NCBI RefSeq assembly: GCF_001652725.1
Contig: NZ_LWHJ01000022.1
Span: 248,001 to 312,000 of the forward strand
From: Pedobacter psychrophilus
Lineage (GTDB): Bacteria > Bacteroidota > Bacteroidia > Sphingobacteriales > Sphingobacteriaceae
Length of the DNA: 64,000 nucleotides
Direction of reading: 5' to 3'
Each line of letters begins with the position of its first letter. Position 1 is the stretch's first letter. Shown one piece after another: positions 26,856-35,956 of the stretch. The position numbers and the translations under genes are program-made. A model generated the notes under the pieces. The model saw nothing but the letters and a program-made list of their open reading frames with translations, ran no database searches and had not been told where the DNA came from.

Positions 26856-27010
26856 GTTTGTTAGGTTTTAGTTTGTTGGTTTGTTGGTTTGTTAGGCTTT
26901 TTAAGTGGCTAACTAAACCGTCAACTAAATTCTAAATTATATATTATTGTTAGTTTGTCAGGTTATTTAGTGTGTTCGGCCCTAACAGCCTAACCAACTA
27001 ACAACCCAAC
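26856..27010. repeat. GT-rich and AC-rich inverted repeat array between leuC and leuD
   Basis: Tandem gtttgttggtttgttggt-type units (about 26860-26900) face cctaaccaactaacaaccc-type units (about 26985-27010), with a second smaller gttagtttgtcaggtta near 26950. In the transcript the two sides can form a long imperfect stem. No open frame is credible. Confidence 0.7.
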
Positions 27011-27013
27011 CAT

Positions 27014-28423
27014 CTAACTAACTAATTCTTCCATTAATTCCCTCGGGTCTGTTACTTTTCCGGTTACTGCTGCTGCTGCTGCAACTAGTGGGCTTGCCAA
27101 TAAAGTTCTAGAACCAGGACCTTGTCTGCCTTCAAAGTTTCTGTTTGAAGTACTTACTGCATATTTACCAGCCGGAATTTTATCGTCATTCATGGCTAAA
27201 CAAGCAGAACAGCCAGGCTGACGCAATACAAAACCTGCTTCTGTGAAAATATCTAATAAACCTTCGTCCTTAATCGCAGCTTCTACAATATGAGAACCTG
27301 GAACTAACCAAGCAGTTACATTATCAGCTTTATGGCGACCTTTTACAATAGAAGCAAAAGCTCTAAAATCTTCAATACGTCCGTTTGTGCAACTCCCAAT
27401 AAATACATAATCTACAGGTTTGCCAATCATATGGTCGCCTTGGTTAAAGCCCATATAATTTAATGACTTCTCATAAGTAGCAACTCCACCTTCAATAGCA
27501 TCGGCATCTGGAATATCTTGTGAAATTCCGATTCCCATTCCTGGGTTTGTACCGTAAGTAATCATGGGCTCAATTTCAGAACCTGCAAATGTATATTCCT
27601 TATCAAAAACTGCATCATCATCAGTTTTTAAAGTTTTGTAATAAGCTAAAGCTTTATCCCAAGCTTCTCCTTTTGGAGTGAATTCTCTACCTTTTACATA
27701 TTCAAAAGTAGTTTCATCCGGAGCAATCATACCACCTCTTGCGCCCATTTCTATCGAAAGGTTACAAACCGTCATACGGCCTTCCATTGTCATTTCTTCA
27801 AAAACTTTTCCTGCATATTCAACAAAATATCCCGTTGCGCCAGAAGTAGAAAGTTTAGAAATAATAAATAAAGCCACATCTTTTGGTGTTACCCCAAAGC
27901 CTAAATCACCAGTGATATTGATACGCATTTTTTGCGGTTTAGGCTGCATAATACATTGTGTTGCCAAAACCATTTCTACTTCAGAAGTACCAATTCCAAA
28001 AGCAATCGCTCCAAAAGCGCCATGAGTAGAAGTATGAGAATCACCGCAAACAATGGTTGCACCGGGTTGTGTAATGCCATATTCTGGACCTACAACATGT
28101 ACAATTCCATTTTTTTGATGACCTAAGCCCCAATGAGAAATTCCGTATTCATTAGAATTTGATTCCAGAGCTTTTAACTGATTAGCTGAAAGCGGGTCTT
28201 CTACCGGTAAATGCTGATTAATAGTTGGCGTATTATGATCTGCCGTTGCGAAAGTAAGCTCGGGATATAAAACCTTAATTCCTCTGCTTTTTAGCCCCAA
28301 AAATGCAACCGGACTGGTTACCTCGTGAATCATGTGACGGTCAATGAAAAGCACATCTGGTCCTCCTTTAATCTTTTTAACTACGTGGCCGTCCCACACT
28401 TTGTCAAATAATGTATTACTCAT
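27014..28423 (-). CDS. leuC: 3-isopropylmalate dehydratase large subunit
   Basis: A 469-residue aconitase-family enzyme with a 4Fe-4S cluster that isomerises isopropylmalate. Visible are [16 protein letters not shown], the [14 protein letters not shown] substrate block, and the cluster cysteines in FIGSCTNGR and [10 protein letters not shown]. The start is the ATG at 28423 ([13 protein letters not shown]); the longer frame would read through the hairpin repeat at 28456-28514 and is rejected. Upstream of it lie two repeat families between leuA and leuC. Confidence 0.97.
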   Translation of the reverse strand: MSNTLFDKVWDGHVVKKIKGGPDVLFIDRHMIHEVTSPVAFLGLKSRGIKVLYPELTFATADHNTPTINQHLPVEDPLSANQLKALESNSNEYGISHWGLGHQKNGIVHVVGPEYGITQPGATIVCGDSHTSTHGAFGAIAFGIGTSEVEMVLATQCIMQPKPQKMRINITGDLGFGVTPKDVALFIISKLSTSGATGYFVEYAGKVFEEMTMEGRMTVCNLSIEMGARGGMIAPDETTFEYVKGREFTPKGEAWDKALAYYKTLKTDDDAVFDKEYTFAGSEIEPMITYGTNPGMGIGISQDIPDADAIEGGVATYEKSLNYMGFNQGDHMIGKPVDYVFIGSCTNGRIEDFRAFASIVKGRHKADNVTAWLVPGSHIVEAAIKDEGLLDIFTEAGFVLRQPGCSACLAMNDDKIPAGKYAVSTSNRNFEGRQGPGSRTLLASPLVAAAAAVTGKVTDPRELMEELVS

Positions 28424-28455
28424 TTTATTTGTTTTTACTCTTTTATATTTTCCAT

Positions 28456-28514
28456 GGTCTGTGTCCTCACAGACCATTTATTTTTTTGTTTCGAACTGTG
28501 AAACACACAGACCG
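28456..28514. repeat. Paired GTCTGTG hairpins upstream of leuC
   Basis: GGTCTGTG (28456-28463) pairs with CACAGACC (28468-28475) around TCCT. A second hairpin, ACTGTG around AAACA with CACAG, lies at about 28494-28511 and is followed by ACCGAGG. Two related hairpins with opposite flanks suggest a REP-like unit distinct from the neighbouring GCGTTA element. Confidence 0.75.
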
Positions 28515-28524
28515 AGGTTGATTT

Positions 28525-28599
28525 GCGTTAGGGATTGAAGCGGCAGCTTTTTTTGCTTTTCAGCAAAAAACTATAGTGTAAAGCCCGCCCGAACGCCCC
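28525..28599 (+). repeat. Dispersed GCGTTA...AACGCC element, copy 2
   Basis: Begins GCGTTAGGGATTGAAGCGGC and ends AAAGCCCGCCCGAACGCCCC with a central TTTTTTTGC/GCAAAAAA hairpin. It lies between leuA and leuC, next to the GTCTGTG hairpins. Its terminal pairing is GCGTT with AACGC and GGG with CCC. Confidence 0.82.
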
Positions 28600-28667
28600 A
28601 ATAAGATTTCAATTTTTTAAAATTGCTAAGTACTAACCACCTAACGAACTAATAACTAACCAACTAC

Positions 28668-30176
28668 TTAAATAAACTTATTCACCGCATCTAAATAAGC
28701 GTTTGCCGATGCCTGCACAATATCTGTACTGAAACCGTAACCGTTATAGTTTTTATCCAAATACTTAATTCTCATATTTACTTTACTCACATCATCGCTA
28801 CCGCCTTCAATTGCTTCAATATTGAATGTTTTAATGGCAATTTCTTTCTCTAAAATAGAATTGATGGCTTTAATTGTTGCATCAACAGGGCCGTTTCCTG
28901 ATGAAGTTGCTTCATACATTACGCCCTTAATATCTAATTTGATAATTGAAGTTGGAATCAGTGGATCACCACACATTACTTGTAACAATTTCACGGTAAC
29001 ACCTGCTTTGTAATTACGCTCAGTGCCATCGCTCATTAATAATAGCAGGTCGTCGTCTTTTATTTCTTTCTTCTTATCTGCAACCGTTAAAAACCGTTCA
29101 TAAACATCATCTAAATTGATTTTATCAATCACATATCCTAATCTTTCTAAATGGTGTTTTAAAGCATGTCGGCCGCTTCTTGCGGTTAAAATAATCTCAG
29201 ATTGGTCAATTCCAACATCTTCTGGATTGATGATTTCATAGTTTTCACGATGTTTTAAAACACCATCCTGATGAATTCCAGAACTATGTGCGAAAGCGTT
29301 TTTACCTACAATTGCTTTGTTAGGTTGAACTGGCATTCTCATCATTCTGCTCACCATTCCGCTCAACTCGTAAAAATGTTTAGAGTTGATATTGGTATGC
29401 TTATTTAAAGTTTGATGTGTTCTTAAAATCATTGCCACTTCCTCTAAAGAAGTATTTCCGGCTCTTTCTCCAATTCCGTTAATGGTACATTCTGCCTGGC
29501 GAGCACCATTTTGGATACCCGCAATGGTATTTGCAGTAGCCAAACCTAAATCGTTATGGCAATGCACAGAAATGATCGCTTTATCAATATTGGAAACATG
29601 ATCCATCAAATATTTGATTTTTGCGCCATATTGGTCGGGTAAGCAATAACCATTGGTATCCGGAATATTTACCACCGTCGCACCGGCGGCAATTACCGCT
29701 TCCACCATTTGCGCTAAAAATTCATTGTCCGCTCTTCCGGCATCTTCTGCATAAAACTCAATATCTTCTACATACTTTTTGGCGTATTTAACAGCATCAA
29801 CTCCACGTTGTAAAATATCTTCTCGGGTGCTGTTAAATTTATATTTGATATGCATATCCGAGGCGCCAATACCCGTATGAATACGTGGTCTTTTGGCATA
29901 TTTTAAAGAATCTGCGGCTACATCTATATCATTTTTATTAGCTCTGGTTAAAGCACAAATAATAGGTTCTGTTATCGCTTTGGAAAGTTCTACAACACTA
30001 TTAAAATCTCCAGGACTAGATACCGGAAATCCTGCTTCAATTACATCCACACCCAAAGCTTCCAGTCGCAGTGCAATTTCTACTTTTTCAGAAGTTGTTA
30101 ACTGGCAACCGGGCACTTGTTCTCCATCACGTAAAGTGGTGTCGAAAATATAAATTCTATTTGGATCGTGTAACAT
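28668..30176 (-). CDS. leuA: 2-isopropylmalate synthase
   Basis: A 502-residue enzyme that condenses acetyl-CoA with 2-ketoisovalerate, the first committed step of leucine synthesis. The catalytic start is [38 protein letters not shown] and [17 protein letters not shown] carry metal ligands; the C-terminal LeuA_dimer domain covers about 370-500. The start is taken at the ATG at 30176 ([12 protein letters not shown]). A GTG 12 bases upstream lies within the palindromic repeat and is rejected. A repeat (30182-30229) directly precedes it. Confidence 0.96.
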   Translation of the reverse strand: MLHDPNRIYIFDTTLRDGEQVPGCQLTTSEKVEIALRLEALGVDVIEAGFPVSSPGDFNSVVELSKAITEPIICALTRANKNDIDVAADSLKYAKRPRIHTGIGASDMHIKYKFNSTREDILQRGVDAVKYAKKYVEDIEFYAEDAGRADNEFLAQMVEAVIAAGATVVNIPDTNGYCLPDQYGAKIKYLMDHVSNIDKAIISVHCHNDLGLATANTIAGIQNGARQAECTINGIGERAGNTSLEEVAMILRTHQTLNKHTNINSKHFYELSGMVSRMMRMPVQPNKAIVGKNAFAHSSGIHQDGVLKHRENYEIINPEDVGIDQSEIILTARSGRHALKHHLERLGYVIDKINLDDVYERFLTVADKKKEIKDDDLLLLMSDGTERNYKAGVTVKLLQVMCGDPLIPTSIIKLDIKGVMYEATSSGNGPVDATIKAINSILEKEIAIKTFNIEAIEGGSDDVSKVNMRIKYLDKNYNGYGFSTDIVQASANAYLDAVNKFI

Positions 30177-30181
30177 GTTTA

Positions 30182-30229
30182 GCCTCACCCCCCAGCCCCC
30201 TCTCCAAAAGGAGAAGGGAGACTGGGTGG
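30182..30229. repeat. Single-arm GC-rich palindrome upstream of leuA
   Basis: CCCAGCCCCCTCTCC faces GGAGAAGGGAGACTGGG around AAAA. It is one arm of the family whose two-armed copies are at 4887, 9327 and 31759; the GCCTCACC outer end is present. It lies 6 bp before the leuA ATG and would put a strong hairpin next to the ribosome-binding region. Confidence 0.8.
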
Positions 30230-30248
30230 ATTTTATTTGTTGTTAAAT

Positions 30249-31754
30249 TTATATTGTTAACTCAAAGTCTTTTATAGTTTCTTTGAGTGTTAAATTTTTA
30301 TTTTTTATTTCTGAAATTTCTTTCACTTCTCCGTTTTCCAAAACCATTCTCTTCTCTAGACAAGACGGCAATTGTGATTCAAAATGACCGACATAAATCA
30401 CAGTCATCCCATTCGAACAAACTTTATCTATCAACTGATTAAAATAAGCAGTTTGCTGATTATCTAATCCCTGGCAAGGTTCATCCAAAACCAATAATTC
30501 TGGATTTTTGATGATGGTTCTGGCTAATAAAACCAGGCGTTGTTTGCCTAAAGGCAGCGTATTTAATAAGTCGTTATTGTTTTCGGTTAAACCGAAAAAA
30601 TTAATTAATTCATCTACTTGTGCTTTTTTAGAGTAGGGTAAAGTTTTAAATAAACCTACCGAATCATACAAGCCTGACGCTACACTTTCCAAAACGGTGG
30701 AGTTTGCATCAAAATACCAATGAAACTCTGGAGATATTAAACCGATATGTTGTTTAATATCCCATATGCTTTCACCACTTCCTCTTTTGTTGCCGAATAA
30801 ATACAATTCGTTGGCATAAGATTGTGGATGGTCGCCATTAATTAAACTTAACAAAGTAGATTTTCCGGAACCATTTGGCCCTTGTAGTAACCATCTTTCA
30901 CCAGCTCTCACTTCCCAATTGATGTTTTTTAACACTTCCTTTTCGCCATAGCTGATATTTACATCAACCATTTTTGCGATTAAACCGGAAGAATAAATAG
31001 GAGCTTGTTTTAAAAATTCGGGAATTTCTCCCAATTCATAATTTGAGTTTGTAAAAGCTTTTTCTAGAGCAGAAATTTCTTCTAATTTTCCACCTGTAAT
31101 TTTTGCAAAACGATTGATACATATTGGTAATTCTTCATCATTAGAAATGATGATTAAAGAAACACCTTCTGCGCAAACATCATTTAACAAAGCATTTAAA
31201 CTTTCTCTGGATTTAACATCCAAACCTGTGTAAGGCTGGTCGATAATTAACAACTGAGGTTTTAACCACAAAGCTTTTACCAACTGTAATTTTTTATGTT
31301 CGCCACTTGATAATTCTATCAATTGAGAATTCTTTAATCCGGCAAAGCCTAAAGCATTTAAAATCGGTTCCACATCGGCGAAAGCCAAATGATTTTCTTT
31401 ACCGTAATGAGCCAATTCTGCTTTTACGGTTAAAGTTTCTTTAGCTTGCTGTGAAGTATATCGCTGTTGATAATAGAAATTAGCAACACCTTCCACATTT
31501 TTGAATTGATACCAACTTTCGACCAATGAAACTTTTGCAGGCAATTGAATCTCGTTATCAAAATTGATTTCAATTTTTCCAGCATAATCTGCTAAGCCAG
31601 TAATCGCTTTCGCTAAGGTTGTTTTTCCGCTTCCGCTGATGCCAGATAAAACCCATTGTTCTCCTTTTTGGATAGTCCAGCTCAAATCATCAAACACCGA
31701 ATTGCTTTGGTATTTGAAATTTAAATTTTCGATATGGACTTTGGGTCTCTGCAT
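30249..31754 (-). CDS. Duplicated ABC ATPase, ModF/PhrA-like, inside the ilv-leu cluster
   Basis: A 501-residue protein with two ATP-binding cassettes and no membrane segment. Cassette 1 has Walker A SGISGSGKTTLAK, a deviant signature LSSGEHKKL and Walker B LLIIDQPYTGLD. Cassette 2 has GPNGSGKSTLLS, signature LPLGKQRLV and LLVLDEPCQGLD. The layout matches ModF/PhrA-type soluble double ABC proteins, whose role is unclear; it need not be a transporter. The ATG at 31754 (MQRPKVHIENLNF) is chosen because the frame further upstream comes from the repeat at 31759-31900. Around residue 116 the segment ENHLAFADVEP recalls the repeat peptide of the acidic protein at 139-2250. Confidence 0.88.
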   Translation of the reverse strand: MQRPKVHIENLNFKYQSNSVFDDLSWTIQKGEQWVLSGISGSGKTTLAKAITGLADYAGKIEINFDNEIQLPAKVSLVESWYQFKNVEGVANFYYQQRYTSQQAKETLTVKAELAHYGKENHLAFADVEPILNALGFAGLKNSQLIELSSGEHKKLQLVKALWLKPQLLIIDQPYTGLDVKSRESLNALLNDVCAEGVSLIIISNDEELPICINRFAKITGGKLEEISALEKAFTNSNYELGEIPEFLKQAPIYSSGLIAKMVDVNISYGEKEVLKNINWEVRAGERWLLQGPNGSGKSTLLSLINGDHPQSYANELYLFGNKRGSGESIWDIKQHIGLISPEFHWYFDANSTVLESVASGLYDSVGLFKTLPYSKKAQVDELINFFGLTENNNDLLNTLPLGKQRLVLLARTIIKNPELLVLDEPCQGLDNQQTAYFNQLIDKVCSNGMTVIYVGHFESQLPSCLEKRMVLENGEVKEISEIKNKNLTLKETIKDFELTI

Positions 31755-31758
31755 TTTT

Positions 31759-31900
31759 GGCCTCACCCTAACCCTCTCCAAAGGAGAGGGAATTAGAGCT
31801 TGAATGTTTTGTGTATTATTATTATTATTTAATTTTTGCCGTTTACTTTTCCATAAAGCCCCCCTCTCTTTCGGAGAGGGGAATTAAAGGGGTAAGGCTC
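31759..31900. repeat. Two-armed GC-rich palindromic element between ilvC and the ABC ATPase
   Basis: The left arm GGCCTCACCCTAACCCTCTCC... has the stem CCCTCTCCAAAGGAGAGGG (31772-31790). The right arm has CCCCTCTCTTTCGGAGAGGGG (about 31860-31881) and ends AAAGGGGTAAGGCTC. The outer ends are inverted repeats around a 65 bp AT-rich spacer. This is the clearest full-length copy (about 142 bp) and abuts the ilvC stop codon at 31901. Confidence 0.88.
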
Positions 31901-33382
31901 TTAATTCGTTTTAATCGCTTTCATGGCAGTCATCGCTTGGCGCAAAACCGCTCCAACTTTTTCTACTTGATGCGTTCTGATAGCTTCGTTCACTTCAATT
32001 AATTTTCTGTTATCCACACCGCCATCTTTACCTTCATTAAAGTTTTTACCTACTAAATCAGTATCAACTTTTTTCATGAAGTCAGCTAATAATGGTTTAC
32101 AAGCCTGGTCGAACAAATAGCAACCATATTCTGCAGTATCAGAAATTACACGATTCATCTCAAACAATTTCTTTCTAGCAATGGTATTCGCGATTAGCGG
32201 TGCTTCATGTAAAGATTCATAATAAGCAGATTCTGGTTTAATGCCAGCCTGAACCATCGTTTCAAAAGCCAATTCAACACCTGCTCTGATGAAAGCAACC
32301 ATTAAAGTATAGTTATCAAAATATTCTTGCTCTGAAATCTTCACATCGCCTGCAGGAGTTTTTTCGAATGCAGTTTCGCCAGTTTCGGCTCTCCATTTCA
32401 ATAAATTTTTATCGCCATTTGCCCAATCTTCCATCATGGTTTTGCTGAACTCACCACTCATGATATCATCCTGATGTTTTTGGAATAAAGGACGCATGAT
32501 GTCTTTCATTTCCTCAGAAATTTCGAAAGCTTTGATTTTTGCAGGATTACTTAATCTATCCATCATCGCAGTGATACCACCTTGCTTTAAAGCTTCAGTA
32601 GTTACTTCTACTCCATATTGAACCAATTTAGAAGCATAACCAGCATCAATTCCTTTTTCTATCATTTTATCAAATGATAAAATAGAACCTGTTTGCAATA
32701 AACCACAAAGAATGGTTTGCTCGCCCATTAAATCTGATTTTACCTCAGCAACAAAAGAAGACAATAAAACACCAGCTTTATGCCCGCCTGTACCTACTGC
32801 ATAAGCTTTTGCTTGCGCTAAACCTTTTCCTTGTGGGTCGTTTTCTGGGTGAACTGCAATTAAAGTGGGAACTCCAAAACCTCTTACATATTCTGCTCTA
32901 ACTTCAGAACCTGGGCATTTTGGCGCAACCATAATAACAGTAATATCTTTACGGATTTGCATTCCTTCTTCAACAATATTGAAACCATGAGAATAAGAAA
33001 GCGTTGCATCTTTTTTCATTAATGGCATCACCGCATTCACAACTGAAGTGTGCTGTTTATCAGGAGTTAGATTGATTAAAATATCAGCTGTTGGAATTAA
33101 TTCTTCATAAGTACCAACCTTGAAATTGTTTTCGGTAGCATTTTTCCAAGAATCCCTTTTACCTTCTATTGCTTCTTTACGTAAAGTGTAACTTACATCT
33201 AAACCGCTATCACGTAAGTTTAAACCTTGATTTAATCCTTGCGCTCCGCAACCAATTATTACTAATTTTTTTCCTTTTAATGCTTCTACTCCATCAGCAA
33301 ACTCGCTGATATCCATAAATTCACAAACTCCTAATTGGTTTAATTGCTCTCTAAGTGGTAATGTGTTAAAATAGTTTGACAT
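31901..33382 (-). CDS. ilvC: Ketol-acid reductoisomerase (class II)
   Basis: A 493-residue NADPH enzyme that isomerises and reduces acetolactate and acetohydroxybutyrate in valine and isoleucine synthesis. The Rossmann loop is [20 protein letters not shown] near residue 43; [20 protein letters not shown] and [13 protein letters not shown] are KARI blocks. The length and the second C-terminal knotted domain ([21 protein letters not shown]) mark the long, E. coli-like class II. It follows ilvN after 48 bp. Confidence 0.97.
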   Translation of the reverse strand: MSNYFNTLPLREQLNQLGVCEFMDISEFADGVEALKGKKLVIIGCGAQGLNQGLNLRDSGLDVSYTLRKEAIEGKRDSWKNATENNFKVGTYEELIPTADILINLTPDKQHTSVVNAVMPLMKKDATLSYSHGFNIVEEGMQIRKDITVIMVAPKCPGSEVRAEYVRGFGVPTLIAVHPENDPQGKGLAQAKAYAVGTGGHKAGVLLSSFVAEVKSDLMGEQTILCGLLQTGSILSFDKMIEKGIDAGYASKLVQYGVEVTTEALKQGGITAMMDRLSNPAKIKAFEISEEMKDIMRPLFQKHQDDIMSGEFSKTMMEDWANGDKNLLKWRAETGETAFEKTPAGDVKISEQEYFDNYTLMVAFIRAGVELAFETMVQAGIKPESAYYESLHEAPLIANTIARKKLFEMNRVISDTAEYGCYLFDQACKPLLADFMKKVDTDLVGKNFNEGKDGGVDNRKLIEVNEAIRTHQVEKVGAVLRQAMTAMKAIKTN

Positions 33383-33430
33383 TGTTTTTTGTTAAATCGT
33401 TTATAATCTATTGTCCATAGTTTTGGACTT

Positions 33431-34033
33431 TTACATTGTAAATACTTTTTGTCCTTTGTTTAAATATTCGTTTTCAATTACATCCTCTCCAGGTTCTAAT
33501 CTTTCAAATTCACGTAGTTTAGCATGAAAGCCATCACTATCTTTAATAATAGCTACTCTTGCACTCCTTACAAATTCTATCAATCCATATTGTTGTAAAA
33601 CTTCTACTAAAGCATCTGTTTCTTCTCGGTGTCCGGTAGTTTCAAAAACCGTATAATCTTTACGGATAACTACAGCCCTTGCGCCATATTCACGCAGTAA
33701 ACGTTCCACACTTACATGTTCGGCAATTATATCTGTTGGTACTTTATAAAGTGCCAATTCTTGCCAAATTACATCTTCGTTAGTGTTGAAATATACTTTC
33801 AAAACCTCCACTTGCTTTTCTAACTGGCGGGCAACTTTCTTTACTACATCTTCCGTTTCGTTTATCACGATATTGAATCTGTGAATACTTTCAACTTCAG
33901 ACGGAGAAGTATTCAAACTTTCTACATTTAGCTTTCTCCTGCTAAAGATAATAGCGATTCTGTTTAATAAACCAATTTGGTTTTCGGTATAAACTGTGAT
34001 GTTATATTCCTTCTTTTCTATATTTGAATCCAT
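33431..34033 (-). CDS. ilvN: Acetolactate synthase small (regulatory) subunit
   Basis: A 200-residue regulatory subunit of acetohydroxyacid synthase that confers valine feedback. The N-terminal ACT domain is visible (YNITVYTENQIGLLNRIAIIFSRRKLNVESLN, residues 8-40), followed by the C-terminal ACT-like half (ARAVVIRKDYTVFETTGHREETDALV). It is slightly longer than the E. coli IlvH protein. It lies 63 bp after ilvB; a short GC-rich repeat fills the gap. Confidence 0.94.
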   Translation of the reverse strand: MDSNIEKKEYNITVYTENQIGLLNRIAIIFSRRKLNVESLNTSPSEVESIHRFNIVINETEDVVKKVARQLEKQVEVLKVYFNTNEDVIWQELALYKVPTDIIAEHVSVERLLREYGARAVVIRKDYTVFETTGHREETDALVEVLQQYGLIEFVRSARVAIIKDSDGFHAKLREFERLEPGEDVIENEYLNKGQKVFTM

Positions 34034-34061
34034 TTTAAATCAATTTTTTGTTTCCCTTATG

Positions 34062-34095
34062 TCATCCCCTTTTAGGGGAATGAGGGGCGGGATGG
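34062..34095. repeat. Short degenerate GC-rich hairpin between ilvB and ilvN
   Basis: CATCCCCTTTTAGGGGAATG is a compact hairpin followed by AGGGGCGGGATGG. It resembles a reduced arm of the palindromic family at 30182 and 31759, though the identity is weak. Confidence 0.55.
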
Positions 34096-34096
34096 A

Positions 34097-35836
34097 TTAT
34101 TTAAGTCTAATTTCTGAAACGCTGCAACCTTGAGGCACCATTGGGAAAACGTTGTTTTCTTTGGTTACCATCACTTCTAAAAGGTATGAGCCTTTATGGT
34201 TAAGCATCGTTTCTAAAGCTCCAACTAAGTTTTCTCTTTCTGATACTTTTTGCCCTTCAATGTAATAACCTTTTGCAACGGCTACAAAATCAGGACTAGT
34301 GATATCGACAAAAGAATATCTTTTATCGTTAAACAATTCTTGCCATTGGCGTACCATGCCTAAAAATTGATTATTTAAAATCATGATTTTAACATCAATA
34401 CCACTTTGCATAATGGTGCCTAATTCTTGGATGGTCATTTGGAAACCGCCATCACCAATAACCGCTACTACTGTTTTATCAGGGGCGCCAAATTTAGCGC
34501 CGATAGCTGCAGGTAAGGCAAATCCCATCGTTCCTAAACCGCCACTGGTAATATTACTACGAGTATGATTAAATTTAGCGTATCGGCAAGCCACCATTTG
34601 GTGCTGACCAACATCAGTAACAATAATGGCATCACCTTTAGTCAAAATATTTAATTGATTGATGACCTCGCCCATGGTTAATTCACCACTTGTTGGGTTA
34701 CATTCTGCATCAATTACTTGGTCAATTTCTTTTTGTGTAAAATCCCTAAATTTTGCTAACCATTCGTCGTGAGATTTTTCCTCAACTAAAGCAGTTAACA
34801 GAGGTAAGGTTTCCTTACAATCGCCCCAAACCGGAACTTCTGCTTTTACATTTTTATCAATTTCAGCAGGGTCAATATCCAAATGGATAACTTTCGCTTG
34901 CCTTGCGTATTTGTCTAAACGGCCTGTAACACGGTCATCAAAACGCATCCCAATGGCAATTAAAACATCGCATTCATTGGTTAAAACATTAGGTCCATAA
35001 TTGCCATGCATACCCAACATTCCAACATTTAAAGGATGGTCGGTAGCAATTGCTCCAGCACCTAAAATAGTCCAAGCAGAAGGTATTCCAGCTTTTTCTA
35101 CAAAAGCTTGAAACTCTTTTTCTGCATTACCTAATAGAATACCTTGTCCAAATAAAACGAAAGGTTTTTTAGCGCTATTGATTAAAGCAGCAGCCTTTTC
35201 AATATAATTTTGACGAACAATTGGATAAGGGCGGTAACTTCTAATGTGCTCACATTTCTGATAAGCTTCAACTTCAACTTTTTGAATTTGAGCATTTTTA
35301 GTAATATCAATCAAAACCGGACCTGGGCGACCAGATTTGGCGATATAAAATGCTTTAGCCAAAACTTCAGGGATTTCCGAAGCATCAGTAACCTGATAAT
35401 TCCATTTGGTGATTGGCGTAGTGATATTAATCACATCAGTTTCTTGAAAAGCATCAGTACCTAAAAGTGAAGCAAAAACTTGCCCTGTAATACACACCAT
35501 TGGCGTACTGTCAATTTGCGCATCTGCAATTCCGGTAATTAAATTTGTGGCACCTGGTCCGCTAGTTGCAAACACAACTCCAACTCTTCCAGATGAACGA
35601 GCATAACCTTGTGCAGCATGTGTTGCGCCTTGCTCATGACGTACTAAAATATGATTTAGCTCTTTTTTGAAATCATAAAGCGCATCATAAATAGGCATAA
35701 TAGCACCTCCCGGGTAACCGAAAATAGTATCTACACCTTCTTCAATCAAACCTTTTAGCAAAATTTGAGAACCTGATAATTCCTCAGTAGCAACTGATTC
35801 TTTTGTTTGTTTATCGTTTATTTCAAGTGTATCCAT
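34097..35836 (-). CDS. ilvB: Acetolactate synthase large subunit
   Basis: A 579-residue thiamine-diphosphate enzyme making acetolactate or acetohydroxybutyrate. GYPGGAIMPIYDAL and the ThDP glutamate in VRHEQGATHAAQGYARSSGRVG lie in the N-terminal domain; the ThDP/Mg motif VIGDGGFQMTIQELGT with ILNNQFLGMVRQWQELF lies near residue 455-490. The start is the ATG at 35836, one codon inside a GTG. It sits between ilvD (gap of 120 bp holding a GCGTTA element) and ilvN. Confidence 0.96.
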   Translation of the reverse strand: MDTLEINDKQTKESVATEELSGSQILLKGLIEEGVDTIFGYPGGAIMPIYDALYDFKKELNHILVRHEQGATHAAQGYARSSGRVGVVFATSGPGATNLITGIADAQIDSTPMVCITGQVFASLLGTDAFQETDVINITTPITKWNYQVTDASEIPEVLAKAFYIAKSGRPGPVLIDITKNAQIQKVEVEAYQKCEHIRSYRPYPIVRQNYIEKAAALINSAKKPFVLFGQGILLGNAEKEFQAFVEKAGIPSAWTILGAGAIATDHPLNVGMLGMHGNYGPNVLTNECDVLIAIGMRFDDRVTGRLDKYARQAKVIHLDIDPAEIDKNVKAEVPVWGDCKETLPLLTALVEEKSHDEWLAKFRDFTQKEIDQVIDAECNPTSGELTMGEVINQLNILTKGDAIIVTDVGQHQMVACRYAKFNHTRSNITSGGLGTMGFALPAAIGAKFGAPDKTVVAVIGDGGFQMTIQELGTIMQSGIDVKIMILNNQFLGMVRQWQELFNDKRYSFVDITSPDFVAVAKGYYIEGQKVSERENLVGALETMLNHKGSYLLEVMVTKENNVFPMVPQGCSVSEIRLK

Positions 35837-35861
35837 CACTTATTTATTTTTAAATATTTTT

Positions 35862-35952
35862 GGGCGTTTTAACACGCTATCCACTTTATCTTTTTTGCCA
35901 TTTTGCATTATGGCTATAGGCAAAAAAGGATGCCGCTTCTATCGTTAACGCA
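35862..35952 (-). repeat. Dispersed GCGTTA...AACGCC element, copy 3 (reverse orientation)
   Basis: On the minus strand it starts GCGTTAACGATAGAAGCGGC and ends GTGGATAGCGTGTTAAAACGC. The middle hairpin is GCCTTTTTTGCC-like with a longer loop. The stem triplet is ACG with CGT instead of the GGG with CCC seen in copies 1 and 2. Confidence 0.82.
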
Positions 35953-35956
35953 AAAA

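Noticed and set aside
26856-27010. GT-rich array as a CRISPR
   Set aside because: Units are irregular, of unequal length, without spacers, and partly inverted.
28424-28477. N-terminal extension of leuC to a GTG/TTG near 28477
   Set aside because: It would translate the GTCTGTG hairpin; the ATG at 28423 starts the conserved protein.
31755-31781. TTG start of the ABC ATPase within the palindromic element
   Set aside because: The resulting residues (ERVRVRPK) are repeat-derived and the ATG at 31754 is in place.
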